Positions 8,455 through 16,933 of a stretch of 39,522 nt of DNA are shown piece by piece. Location of the stretch: contig BJHF01000060.1 in NCBI GenBank assembly GCA_014191855.1, positions 1-39,522 on the forward strand. Reading direction: 5' to 3'. The position numbers and the translations under genes were made by a program. Under the pieces are notes generated by a model, which was not told the origin of the DNA, did no database searches, and saw only the letters and a list, made by a program, of their open reading frames with translations. Positions within the stretch are counted from its first letter, which is position 1. Each line of letters begins with the position of its first letter. This stretch comes from Deltaproteobacteria bacterium. Lineage in GTDB: Bacteria > Myxococcota_A > UBA796 > SXON01.

Positions 8455-9375
8455 ATGTTGCTGCTCATGTGCGTGTTCCTGCCCGCTTGCGCACACCATC
8501 CGACCGCACCGGCACCTCAGGTCGATCCGCGGATGGAGGCGTGGGTGAAGGGCGGCGGGGTGGCCGTGGCCCCGCCGGCGGTGTGCTCGGAGCTCATCCA
8601 GCCTCTCGCGATGCTTGGAACTGCGCTCTACGAGCGGGATCAGGCGGCATGGCACGCCTCCGACGCGGCGATGGGCATGCTGAAGGTGTTGGTCGCCGGC
8701 GGTGGCGATCATGCGTTTGAGCCGTGGTGGCTGGTGGAGTCGTACGGGGACCGCTCGGTGGTGGAGTGGGTCACGTCGCGGTCGGGCACGCCCGAGGTGC
8801 TCGTCGAGGTGGACGTCGTCACTGCAGATCATCAAGCCACGGTGCGCCAAATCGACGGGATTGCAGAGGCATTTCTCGACGCGAACGGTGCCCTGAAAGG
8901 CGAATTCACCGCCCAGGAGCTCGCCGCGGCCGCCCGGTCGCGCCCCCTCACCGACCTGGAGTTGGCGCAATTCCGGGCGGTGCAGCTCGCAACGGCCCAA
9001 GCGGAGCGCCCGCAGGCAGAGCGAATGAACGTGGTCACGTTGCCGGTCAACGGAGAGTGGTGGGTGTACCTGCTCCCCGCCACAACCTCGTCGGAGGTGT
9101 TCGTGCTTGGCGGCGCGGTGGAGGTGATCGTCAAGGATGGCGCGATTGGCGATGTGTACCGGCACGGCCAGAACGTCTACACGATGCCCCTGACGAACCC
9201 CGGCGGCCTTGCCCCCATTGGCTACCTGGCGATCCCCTCTATGCAGTGCCCCTCGGAGACCTTCGTGTTCACCAGCCTGCAATATGACAATCTTCCGATT
9301 GTGCTCGTCGGCGCGCTCGGAATGTGGGGCATTCGAGGGGCCGAGATCACGTACCTGGGGGAGGTTGCTCGCTGA
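8455..9375 (+). CDS. Lipoprotein of unknown function
   Basis: The ATG at 8455 gives 306 residues with a very short lipoprotein signal: MLLLMCVFLPAC puts the acylated cysteine at residue 12, with no basic residue before it. The mature part has no motif I recognise. It mixes helical segments (residues about 50-85 and 150-185) with beta-rich segments near the end (VEVIVKDGAIGDVY, GYLAIPSMQCPS). It lies 49 bp after the fusion helicase and 118 bp before the PLD-type helicase on the same strand. A cell-envelope protein between two DNA enzymes may be simple neighbourhood mixing, or a part of the same module; the sequence cannot decide. Confidence 0.8.
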   Translation: MLLLMCVFLPACAHHPTAPAPQVDPRMEAWVKGGGVAVAPPAVCSELIQPLAMLGTALYERDQAAWHASDAAMGMLKVLVAGGGDHAFEPWWLVESYGDRSVVEWVTSRSGTPEVLVEVDVVTADHQATVRQIDGIAEAFLDANGALKGEFTAQELAAAARSRPLTDLELAQFRAVQLATAQAERPQAERMNVVTLPVNGEWWVYLLPATTSSEVFVLGGAVEVIVKDGAIGDVYRHGQNVYTMPLTNPGGLAPIGYLAIPSMQCPSETFVFTSLQYDNLPIVLVGALGMWGIRGAEITYLGEVAR

Positions 9376-9390
9376 GCCGATCGCCGAGCA

Positions 9391-9451
9391 TGGGCGAAAC
9401 GCGCGGCCTCGTTTCCTTCCTCAGGCGGGCACCGCGGCGTTTCGCGGCGCC
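9391..9451 (+). repeat. Structured intergenic repeat, copy 2
   Basis: GCGAAACGC (9394-9402) pairs with GCGTTTCGC (9437-9445) and is followed by GGCGCC. It has the same orientation and length as copy 1 and starts exactly 6060 bp after it, 43 bp before the PLD/helicase start codon. Its core, CCTTCCTCAGGCGGGC, is also largely shared with copy 3. Confidence 0.75.
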
Positions 9452-9493
9452 GCCGCGCGGGTGTCGCCCCCCTGCGCCTGGTACTCTGGGCGC

Positions 9494-12400
9494 ATGGGCA
9501 CCTTCCGCCGACCGCACCTGACCGCTGGCGTTTACGACGAGCTGCTCACCCGGCACTCGGCTGCCCTGCTCGCCGCCTTGTCGAGCGAGCACGATGTGGT
9601 GAGAAAGGACGTTGGCGCCCAGGAAGACCTCGTCTCGCCACTCACCGGGTTGCTCACCGAGGCGATCGGCCTCGCGCTCGGCGAGCTTCGGAATGACCCG
9701 ACGCGGAGCCTCGCCCTGGCGGAATCCGTCTTGCGCCTGCTCAGCGGCGCCGATCACCTCCTCGGCACTTACGACGAGTTGAGCCTGCTGCCCGAACGAA
9801 TCAGGGCGATTGTCGCGCGCCCGTCCACCGCGCCGGGGCTCCCCATCGGGTCGCTCCACACCTCGCGCCTGCTGGTGAATGCGGAGGGCGAGTCCCTGCT
9901 GGACCACCTCCGCAGCGAATTCGACTCGGCGGACCGCGTGGATCTGCTGTGCTCCTTCGTCAAGCTCAGCGGCGTCGAGAAGCTGCGCGCCGCCCTGGAG
10001 CGCCACAGCGAGATGCGGCATCGTCGTCTCCGCGTGTTGACCACCACCTACATGCGGGCGACAGACGCGCTGGCAATCGAGCGCCTCGCGGCGCTGCCCG
10101 GCTGCGAAGTCAAGGTGTCTTACGACGCGTCCATGACCCGACTACATGCGAAGGCGTGGGTGTTTCACCGCGACAGCGGGTACTCCACCGCCTTTGTCGG
10201 CTCGTCCAACCTGTCACACGCCGCGCAGACCGACGGCCTGGAGTGGAACGTCCGCCTCACCGAACAGGACCAGCCGGCCGTGCTCGCGCAAATGGTGGAG
10301 ACCTTCGAACAATACTGGAACGACCCCTACCAGTTCGAGCGCTTCGATGGCTCCAATACCCACCGTACGCGCCTGCGCGCGGCGCTCGCGCCCGAGGAGT
10401 CGCAAACGGTGAACGCCTGGTTCGACCTGGAGGCCAAGGACTTTCAGCGTCCCGTGCTCGCGGAGTTGGCTCACGCCCGCACGCTGGGTCGGCACCGCAA
10501 TTTGCTCGTTGCTGCCACCGGAACCGGAAAAACGGTCATGGCCGCCCTCGACTACCGCGCGCTGCGGGAAGCCGGGAAAGTCGACTCACTCCTGTTCGTG
10601 GCCCACCGAAAGGAGATCCTGGTTCAGGCGAGGAAGGTGTTTCGGGCGGCGCTTCGGTCCGCGTCGTTTGGCGAACTCTGGGTGGATGGACTTCGGCCGG
10701 CGGTCGGCCGGCATGTCTTCGCCTCGATCGAGTCACTCGGCGACGACGACGTGAGCCGCTTCGACATGGTCATCGTGGACGAGGCGCACCACTCGGCGGC
10801 CCGCACGTGGGACACGCTCCTGCGCAGAGTGGCGCCGTGCGAGCTGCTGGGCCTGACCGGCACCCCGGAGCGAACGGACGGCTGGTCCTATGCCCTCCAT
10901 TTTCCGCCGCCGTGGGTCGGAAACCTACGGGTTTGGAACGCGATCCCCGCCGCGCTCGTGCCGTTTCGCTACTACGTGATCGACGTGGACGAGGTCAGCC
11001 TCGCCGACGTGGCTTGGGTGTCGGGTCGATATGCCCCGGAGGCGCTCGCTGGGAAATTGGTGACCGCCGCGGAGGTGTTTGTGGAGCGCGCGGTGAAGGC
11101 CATACACGAGTTCGTTGCGCGCCCGGAGGGGATGCGCGCGCTCGCGTTCTGCGTGAACGTCGCCCACGCGAAGGCGGTGCACGCATGTTTCCTCGCGCGG
11201 GGATTACGGGCCCAGGTGCTCACGGGCGAAACAGGCACTGCGGAACGCGAAGCGGCACAAGGTGCCCTGAACGCCGGAAGTCTACAGGTGCTCTGCGTCG
11301 TCGACCTGTACAACGAGGGCGTGGACGTGCCCAATGTCAACACCCTCCTGTTCTTCCGCCCCACCGAGAGCGCGACGGTCTTTCTCCAGCAGCTTGGGCG
11401 TGGACTCCGCCGTGCGCGGGACAAGGCGGAGTTGGTGGTTTTCGACCTCACCGGGCGTCAGCGGGCCGAGTTCCGTTTCGATCGAAGGCTTCGCGGCTTG
11501 CTCGGCCACACCCCTCGCCAGTTGCGCGAGTTTGTCGATCAGGGCTTTGGCCGCCTCCCCGCGGGTTGCCACGTGGTGTTCGGTGAGCGCTCGCGCGTCG
11601 ATATTCTCGCCCAGCTCCGTCGATCAATCCCTGACAATCTCGCGGGTCTGCGCGCACTGCTCGCCGAGCCGACCCACGCGCACCTCTCCCTGGCCGAGTT
11701 TCTCGACGAGACGGAGGTTTTGCTCGAAGACATCTACCGGCACCGCCAGTCGTGGCGCTCGCTCAGGAGCGCTGTTGGGCTGGCCGTTGTGCCCACGCTG
11801 GACGGCGCGGAGGAAGAGGCCCTCGCCAATGTGCACAAGCTGCTCCACGTCGGTGGGGAGCGGCTGGAAACCTGGGCCCGGCTGGCGGAGGGAGGCTGGC
11901 CCCCGGACGAGGCGGGTCGGCGGCGGGCTCGGATGCTGTTCGTGGTCCTCTATGGAAAGGAGACCGCCGCGAACGATGACCCCTGCCGCGCCCTCCTCGC
12001 CGGTCACGCCGCGGTCCGGGCCGAGCTCGTGGAGCTGATCCCCGTTCTCAGGGACCGAAATGCCACGCTCGCCGAGGCCGCCTCGTTGTCGCCAGAAAAT
12101 CCCCTGGCGCTGCACGAGCGCTACCTTGGCGTCGAGCTAAGCGTCGCCTTCGACCAGCGCACCCAGGTGGGCGTATTTCGGGACTACTACACGGGCGTCG
12201 AGCGCGCCAGCGGCAAGGCCTACGACCTGCTGCTCGTTACGCTGGAGAAGTCGGCGGCCACCAAGGAGCACCTGAAGTACCGGGACTTTCCCCTCAGCGA
12301 CCTGCGCTTCCATTGGCAATCCAAGGCGCGGACGAGGCGCGCCACCGAGGAGGGTCGCCGGCTCCTCGATCCTGGCCGTGAAGGGTGCACCGCCCTGCTC

Positions 12401-12568
12401 TTCGTGCGCGAACGCGCGGACGATCGCCCCCAGGTGACGATGGCGTTTCGATACCTCGGACCAGTCGATCCCGACGGTGACCACGGCGAGCGGCCGATCA
12501 CCATCGAGTGGGCGCTCCGGTACCCAATGCCGGGCTCGCTTGCCCGGGCTGGGCGCGTGGCGGGATAA
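9494..12568 (+). CDS. PLD-like nuclease / SF2 helicase / DUF3427 protein
   Basis: A 1024-residue protein. Residues about 100-290 hold a phospholipase-D-type domain with LHAKAWVF (H218, K220) and VGSSNLS (235-241). Residues about 310-680 hold an SF2 helicase: ATGTGKT at 341-347, DEAH at 429-432, LTGTPER, and the arginine-finger motif QQLGRGLRR at 632-640. The C-terminal part, about 850-1010, matches the DUF3427 pattern (YLGVELSVAF, VGVFRDYYTGVER, YRDFPLSDLRFHWQS). This order is a known family, widespread and often found in variable or defence-rich loci; its exact function is not settled as far as I know. A nuclease acting with a DNA translocase is the natural inference. The longer upstream frame is non-coding and contains repeat copy 2, so I use the ATG at 9494. 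Confidence 0.9.
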   Translation: MGTFRRPHLTAGVYDELLTRHSAALLAALSSEHDVVRKDVGAQEDLVSPLTGLLTEAIGLALGELRNDPTRSLALAESVLRLLSGADHLLGTYDELSLLPERIRAIVARPSTAPGLPIGSLHTSRLLVNAEGESLLDHLRSEFDSADRVDLLCSFVKLSGVEKLRAALERHSEMRHRRLRVLTTTYMRATDALAIERLAALPGCEVKVSYDASMTRLHAKAWVFHRDSGYSTAFVGSSNLSHAAQTDGLEWNVRLTEQDQPAVLAQMVETFEQYWNDPYQFERFDGSNTHRTRLRAALAPEESQTVNAWFDLEAKDFQRPVLAELAHARTLGRHRNLLVAATGTGKTVMAALDYRALREAGKVDSLLFVAHRKEILVQARKVFRAALRSASFGELWVDGLRPAVGRHVFASIESLGDDDVSRFDMVIVDEAHHSAARTWDTLLRRVAPCELLGLTGTPERTDGWSYALHFPPPWVGNLRVWNAIPAALVPFRYYVIDVDEVSLADVAWVSGRYAPEALAGKLVTAAEVFVERAVKAIHEFVARPEGMRALAFCVNVAHAKAVHACFLARGLRAQVLTGETGTAEREAAQGALNAGSLQVLCVVDLYNEGVDVPNVNTLLFFRPTESATVFLQQLGRGLRRARDKAELVVFDLTGRQRAEFRFDRRLRGLLGHTPRQLREFVDQGFGRLPAGCHVVFGERSRVDILAQLRRSIPDNLAGLRALLAEPTHAHLSLAEFLDETEVLLEDIYRHRQSWRSLRSAVGLAVVPTLDGAEEEALANVHKLLHVGGERLETWARLAEGGWPPDEAGRRRARMLFVVLYGKETAANDDPCRALLAGHAAVRAELVELIPVLRDRNATLAEAASLSPENPLALHERYLGVELSVAFDQRTQVGVFRDYYTGVERASGKAYDLLLVTLEKSAATKEHLKYRDFPLSDLRFHWQSKARTRRATEEGRRLLDPGREGCTALLFVRERADDRPQVTMAFRYLGPVDPDGDHGERPITIEWALRYPMPGSLARAGRVAG

Positions 12569-12580
12569 GAACGCGGGCCC

Positions 12581-13336
12581 ATGACCCCCCACCAAAGCAC
12601 CATCGCCACCCGCTTCCTCGCCAGCGCATGCGCCCAGCGCGAGCCCGTCGTCGTCGCCCTCAGCGGCGCGCACGCCTACGGGTTCCCGTCCCCGGATAGC
12701 GACCTCGACCTCAAGGCGATCCACGTCACGCCGACGCGCGAGCTGCTCGGGCTGCGGCCAGAGACGCCGCCTATCGAGCACACCGAGGTCGTCGAGGGGG
12801 TGGAGTTGGACTATTCCTCGCACGAGCTCGGGATGGTGCTCCACGGCGTGATCAAGGGGAATGGCAACTTCATCGAGCGGATCCTCGGGAGCCTGCTCCT
12901 CGTTCGCACCCCGCTGCTCGCGGAGCTCCAGCCGCTGGTCCGCGCCAGCCTCTCGCAGCGGGCCCACCACCACTACCGCGGGTTCGCGCTCAACCAGCGT
13001 CGTGAGGCCGAGAAGACCCGCCGCGCCAAGAAGGTGCTCTACGTCCTGCGCACCACGCTCACCGGCACGCACTTGCTGCGCACGGGTGAGCTCGTCACCG
13101 ACGTCACCCGCCTCGCGCCGGTGTATGGCTTTGAGCTAGGTGACCTGTTGGAGGCCAAGTCGAAAGCCGAGAAGCAGGCGCTCGACGACGACGTCTACAC
13201 CCTGGCGGTTTCGCGGATGGACCTCGCGTTTGTGACACTCGATGAAGCCCTCGCCGAAAGCAAGCTGCCGACTGAAGCACCGAACGTAGCAGACCTCGAC
13301 GCCTGGCTCGTCGAAACGCGCCTCCGCCGCGCCTGA
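12581..13336 (+). CDS. Pol-beta-type nucleotidyltransferase (COG3541/RlaP-like)
   Basis: A 251-residue protein. The minimal nucleotidyltransferase core is at the N-terminus: SGAHAYG at 28-34, then SDLDLK with D41 and D43, and a third acidic residue, D77, in VELDYSSHEL. The rest is helical, including a basic stretch (about 115-140) that could bind nucleic acid. COG3541-type proteins have been linked by comparative genomics (RlaP family) to RNA repair; no RtcB or RNA ligase gene is visible here. It follows the PLD/helicase gene by 12 bp on the same strand, so the two are probably one transcript. Its stop codon directly abuts that of the opposing nucleotidyltransferase gene. Confidence 0.85.
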   Translation: MTPHQSTIATRFLASACAQREPVVVALSGAHAYGFPSPDSDLDLKAIHVTPTRELLGLRPETPPIEHTEVVEGVELDYSSHELGMVLHGVIKGNGNFIERILGSLLLVRTPLLAELQPLVRASLSQRAHHHYRGFALNQRREAEKTRRAKKVLYVLRTTLTGTHLLRTGELVTDVTRLAPVYGFELGDLLEAKSKAEKQALDDDVYTLAVSRMDLAFVTLDEALAESKLPTEAPNVADLDAWLVETRLRRA

Positions 13337-14470
13337 TCACCCCGTGCCCAGCGCAGCTTCAACCAGCTCGACGCACAGCGCGTCCACCGCGTCGCGATCG
13401 GGAGCATCGGGCACGACATAGCGCCGTTTCGCGTAGATCTCGCCGAGCTCCGCGTCGGCCTCCTTGGCCCAACCCACCAACCGGTCGTACGACCATTCGC
13501 CACCGCGGATCGCCACGATCTCCGCCGCGTCCAGCCCGCCCCGCCAGATGTGGACCTGGCCGGTAAGCAGGATCTCACGGCACATCTTCAGCAGCCGGTA
13601 CAAGTGGGCCCCGTGCTTCACGTCGTAACCGAACTTCGCCTCCCCGTCGGCGCGCGCCGCGTTTCGGTGCGCCTTCCAGTGGTGGTATTGCTCCCACTGG
13701 CTCCTCGCGGCCTTGTACCGGCGTTCGCGGTCGAGGAGCAGCAAGAAGTTCTCGTCGATGCCAATGGACCGCGCGCCGGCCCGCCACCGGTCGTCCTGGT
13801 TGATCTGGAGCTCGGCCACGAGCGTCGCGATTCGGCCCTGGAGATCGAGGCGCTCCGGCTCCGCCAGCCCCGACAGGTCCACGTCCCAGGCATCAACCCG
13901 CGAACGAATCGCGGCCGCTGCGGCGGCGAGCTGGTCCGCGGGGATGACGGTTCGCTCGGGAAGATCGAAGTCCGCGCGTGCCGGCTCGCGCTCGGGCGGG
14001 TGGATGAGCCACCGGCGGTGCGTCTCGATGCGCTTGAGCTGCGAGGTGGCGTACCCGCCGAAGGTGTGGCGGGCACGCGCGGACAGAAAGAGGCTCCGAG
14101 TCTCCCGAAGCCGTCGGCCAACGGGAGTGATCAGCCTCACCTCCTCGTCGCGACAGAACAGCACCTCGATGAGGTTGGGGTTCGCCTCGGCCGCGAGCCG
14201 CAGGAACTTGCGGAGGTCGAACACCGTGCCTTCGAGCTTGGTGCGCCCCACTACCTCGCGCTCGTCCCGGTGAAGGTCAGCCGAGAAGCAGGCGATATCG
14301 TCCACTTCTGTGGCCTGCTCGAACTGCCGCATGCACCCGTGCAACCACGCCGCAGGTGGGATCGCCACGCCCTTCACGTCCACGTCCGAGCCGCCATGGT
14401 GCACGCCGAAGGCGCGTGAGCCGGCGACGACGAGCAGATGCGTGTGCGGTCGGAGCGGGAAGTCGAGCAT
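13337..14470 (-). CDS. Second Pol-beta-type nucleotidyltransferase (COG3541/RlaP-like)
   Basis: A 377-residue protein with VAGSRAFG at 15-22, SDVDVKG with D29 and D31, and the third acidic residue D85 in TVFDLRKF. The following helix, with ANPNLIEVLF, is typical of the family. The C-terminal half is helical and charged (KFGYDVKHGAHLYRLLKMCREIL). It is longer than its convergent neighbour, and the two share only the catalytic core pattern, so they are distant relatives and not a recent duplication. It lies 24 bp downstream of the helicase-associated protein gene on the same strand and is probably the last gene of that operon. Confidence 0.85.
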   Translation of the reverse strand: MLDFPLRPHTHLLVVAGSRAFGVHHGGSDVDVKGVAIPPAAWLHGCMRQFEQATEVDDIACFSADLHRDEREVVGRTKLEGTVFDLRKFLRLAAEANPNLIEVLFCRDEEVRLITPVGRRLRETRSLFLSARARHTFGGYATSQLKRIETHRRWLIHPPEREPARADFDLPERTVIPADQLAAAAAAIRSRVDAWDVDLSGLAEPERLDLQGRIATLVAELQINQDDRWRAGARSIGIDENFLLLLDRERRYKAARSQWEQYHHWKAHRNAARADGEAKFGYDVKHGAHLYRLLKMCREILLTGQVHIWRGGLDAAEIVAIRGGEWSYDRLVGWAKEADAELGEIYAKRRYVVPDAPDRDAVDALCVELVEAALGTG

Positions 14471-14494
14471 GGGCGGATTCAGCGCGCCCCCTCC

Positions 14495-16696
14495 CTACCC
14501 CACCGCCACGGCCCCCGCCGCCACCTCAATCCCCAGCCCCGCAAGCACCTTTCGCAGCTCCGCCATCCGCTTCGGCTTCACCAGCACCACGCCGGCGCCG
14601 AGTGACATCGCCACGCACGCCGCCACTTCGGGCACGGCCGTTGCGAGCCGCGCCTCGGCCGCGCTGGCAAACTGCACAACCTCGACCGCGGCCGCGCGAG
14701 CGCCGCGGAGCCCGCCGCTCCAACCGCGAAGCCGCGCCTCGAAGCCGAGGGCCATGGGCGCGCGAAGTCGCGGTTCCAGCTCGGCCATCCACGCTTCGCC
14801 GCTCATCACCTTCAGCGCCTCGCGGTCGAGCCGCCGCACCCCGTCGTTGCCCGGCGGCGCGAGTCGGTCCACGAGCCCCCGCCCGAGCAGGTCGAGCCCG
14901 CCGTACAGGCGGAGGGTGCCGTCGTCGGAGGCTTGCAGCACCCGTAGCGGCGGGGCCGATACGTCGAGGCGCTGCCCCGCCACCCGACCTGCTGGCACAA
15001 GCGCAAACCGGGCGCCGACGCGCTCCGCGCCGTTCACGCCCGCCAACGCCGCTTCCCGCTCCGCGTCCGACGGCCATTCCACGAGGTCGTGGTGCGTCCA
15101 CGCGCGGATCCGCTCGAAGCTCGACGTCCAGGCGGCCACCGTCTCGACGACGTTCACGGGGGCCGGGCGCCCCGAGAGCCGCGCCAGCTCCGCCAACGTC
15201 CCCGCGCCGTCAACGCCACCTTGTGCCGCGTTCGTCCACCGTTCCCGCTCGATGCGCCAGCGCCGCACCGGGTCGTGCGCGCCCACCGGAGCGGCGACGG
15301 CGAGCCGGTCGAGCGCGGCCTTCAGCTTCGCGGGCAGCCCCTCCCGCGGAGCCACGATCTCAAAGTCCGCGCCGACATGGATCGCGCCTGCGGGCGGGAC
15401 CGCTGCTTGTGCCCGGGGCGGGGCGGCCAGGCCGAGTACGGCCGCGCCGAGGTCGGTGCGGCGAACGACGAGGGGGCACGGCGTGGGGGCCCAACGCGGC
15501 TTCTTTGGGTCACGGTCGGTCGGGCTCTGGTACTTGCGATCGTCGACGGAGTGCGTGTCGTGTCGCGACGGTCGTGCGATCGGCCCCTCCGCGGTGCTCC
15601 CCAAGTCCAAGAGGCCGAGGCTGGGAAACGTGCGAGTGACGATCGCGCTGAGCACCGTACGCTGTCGCGCGAGCTCCCGGGCGCCGGTCGGCATCTCGCC
15701 GTTCCAGCGGCCGCGCTGCCGGTTGGCTCGGCGATATCCGATCGTATCGACGAGCCGAATCGCCTCGTTCACGAGGGAGTCCACCGCGTACCAGCCGCCG
15801 CCTGGTAGCCGGCGCACGATCCCGAGCAGCACGGCGCGCGCTCCGGCGAGGTCGCGCGGGTCAAATTCGTCCCAGGCTTCGGTCCGAAGCCACACCGAGA
15901 GATCGCCTTCGTCTTGAGCTGGGTGATCGTCGATCCACCAGGCATCAGGGCCCGTCAGCCCCGCGCACAGCGCCCCGGGCCACAGGTCTGCGGGCAGCTC
16001 ACGCGCCAACGGCGTGGCGACCATGCGCTGGGCGACCGGATCGACCTCCAGGAGCCCCGCGCCGGCCGCCGCCATCAGCACGAGCGCGCTGTCCACGCCC
16101 GGGTAAGCCGCTACCGCCTTGCGAACGTCCACCAGGGTGGCTTTGTTGGGGATGTTGCTGGCGAGGAGCTTCAGCCGGCCCCGGTCGGCCAGCTGCACGA
16201 GCTCCCCTGCGGCCGAAGCCAGACCGTCCCCTTCGCTCCGCTCCACAGCCCGAACCGTCGCATCCGGAATCGGCGAGGCCGGGGTTTGAACGCCCGAATA
16301 CGGCTTCACGTTTTTGGCAAAGGCCGGGGGAATTGCGAGCCTGGTGTCCGCTCGGCCGGCGTCCTCGGGCGTGGAGCAGGCCTTCTCCGGGAACACTACG
16401 CCTCGGGTGAACAGGGTGGAGACCACCTTCGGCGCATCCTCCAGGCCCGCGGCCGCCAGCAGGTAGGTCAGGCCCTCCGTGTCCACGCCCGGGTTGGCGA
16501 GCGCCACCGAGATCGCGCCGCGAAGCTCCGCCGACCAGCCGGCGATCGCCTTGGAGACGGCCGTTTCATCGCCGAGGAGCGCCGCGAGCGCGGCGATGCG
16601 GCTGTCCTTGTTGCCGGTCAGCTTGCCAAACCAGAATTTGTAGATCGGGTCGAGCCCGGCCGTCGTGTAGCCACCCAAACCGGCGCGCCAGCTCAT
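14495..16696 (-). CDS. Helicase-associated (Helicase_C_3/XPB-accessory-like) protein without a helicase core
   Basis: A 733-residue soluble protein with no Walker motifs. Residues about 440-540 fit the XPB/Ssl2 helicase-associated pattern (Helicase_C_3): IHVGADFEIVAP, a helix, DPVRRWRIERERW, then a segment ending NVVETVAAWTSSFERIRAW. The first 430 residues look like repeated winged-helix or helical modules (for example GARAVLLGIVRRLPGGGWYAVDSLVNEAIRL at about 285-315, described here by its key parts). In other bacteria similar stand-alone proteins can lie next to an XPB-type helicase; none is visible here. Its start ATG overlaps the stop codon of the 72-residue gene upstream by 4 nt, so translation is coupled. 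The assignment is by eye and moderate. Confidence 0.6.
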   Translation of the reverse strand: MSWRAGLGGYTTAGLDPIYKFWFGKLTGNKDSRIAALAALLGDETAVSKAIAGWSAELRGAISVALANPGVDTEGLTYLLAAAGLEDAPKVVSTLFTRGVVFPEKACSTPEDAGRADTRLAIPPAFAKNVKPYSGVQTPASPIPDATVRAVERSEGDGLASAAGELVQLADRGRLKLLASNIPNKATLVDVRKAVAAYPGVDSALVLMAAAGAGLLEVDPVAQRMVATPLARELPADLWPGALCAGLTGPDAWWIDDHPAQDEGDLSVWLRTEAWDEFDPRDLAGARAVLLGIVRRLPGGGWYAVDSLVNEAIRLVDTIGYRRANRQRGRWNGEMPTGARELARQRTVLSAIVTRTFPSLGLLDLGSTAEGPIARPSRHDTHSVDDRKYQSPTDRDPKKPRWAPTPCPLVVRRTDLGAAVLGLAAPPRAQAAVPPAGAIHVGADFEIVAPREGLPAKLKAALDRLAVAAPVGAHDPVRRWRIERERWTNAAQGGVDGAGTLAELARLSGRPAPVNVVETVAAWTSSFERIRAWTHHDLVEWPSDAEREAALAGVNGAERVGARFALVPAGRVAGQRLDVSAPPLRVLQASDDGTLRLYGGLDLLGRGLVDRLAPPGNDGVRRLDREALKVMSGEAWMAELEPRLRAPMALGFEARLRGWSGGLRGARAAAVEVVQFASAAEARLATAVPEVAACVAMSLGAGVVLVKPKRMAELRKVLAGLGIEVAAGAVAVG

Positions 16697-16911
16697 CCCC
16701 CGTACCCTACGAGCCGCGGGGCCAGCCCCAGCTTCGCGAGTCGCGCCAACACCCGGTCACCGTCTTTCGCACGGCAACCGAACAGTCCGGCTTCAGGGCA
16801 AACGATCAGCCACTTCTTCAAGTCGCGGTCGTGCTCCACCAGCACCCGTGACTGGACATCGGTCGTGATCCAAACAAATCCTGCGTGGATCAGCGGCGTC
16901 GCGGCGGTCAT
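16693..16911 (-). CDS. Small unknown protein coupled to the helicase-associated gene
   Basis: Seventy-two residues with no signal peptide or membrane segment. It looks like a small alpha/beta protein (WITTDVQSRVLVEHDRDL, WLIVCPEAGLFGC, and a helix DRVLARLAKLGL) with two cysteines. I do not recognise the family. Its stop codon overlaps the next start codon (ATGA), which strongly suggests that both products act together. The flagellin-like lipoprotein gene ends 22 bp upstream on the same strand. Confidence 0.65.
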   Translation of the reverse strand: MTAATPLIHAGFVWITTDVQSRVLVEHDRDLKKWLIVCPEAGLFGCRAKDGDRVLARLAKLGLAPRLVGYGG

Positions 16912-16933
16912 TGCCGCGCGATTAACCGGGCGA

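Noticed and set aside
3331..9451. Integron attC sites as an explanation of the structured repeats
   Set aside because: The stem ends lack the RYYYAAC and GTTRRRY core boxes, genes between copies are not cassette-like in size or spacing, and no integrase gene is visible.
13550..14419. Open frame of 289 codons opposite the second nucleotidyltransferase
   Set aside because: No domain pattern; the opposite strand carries the catalytic motifs of the nucleotidyltransferase.
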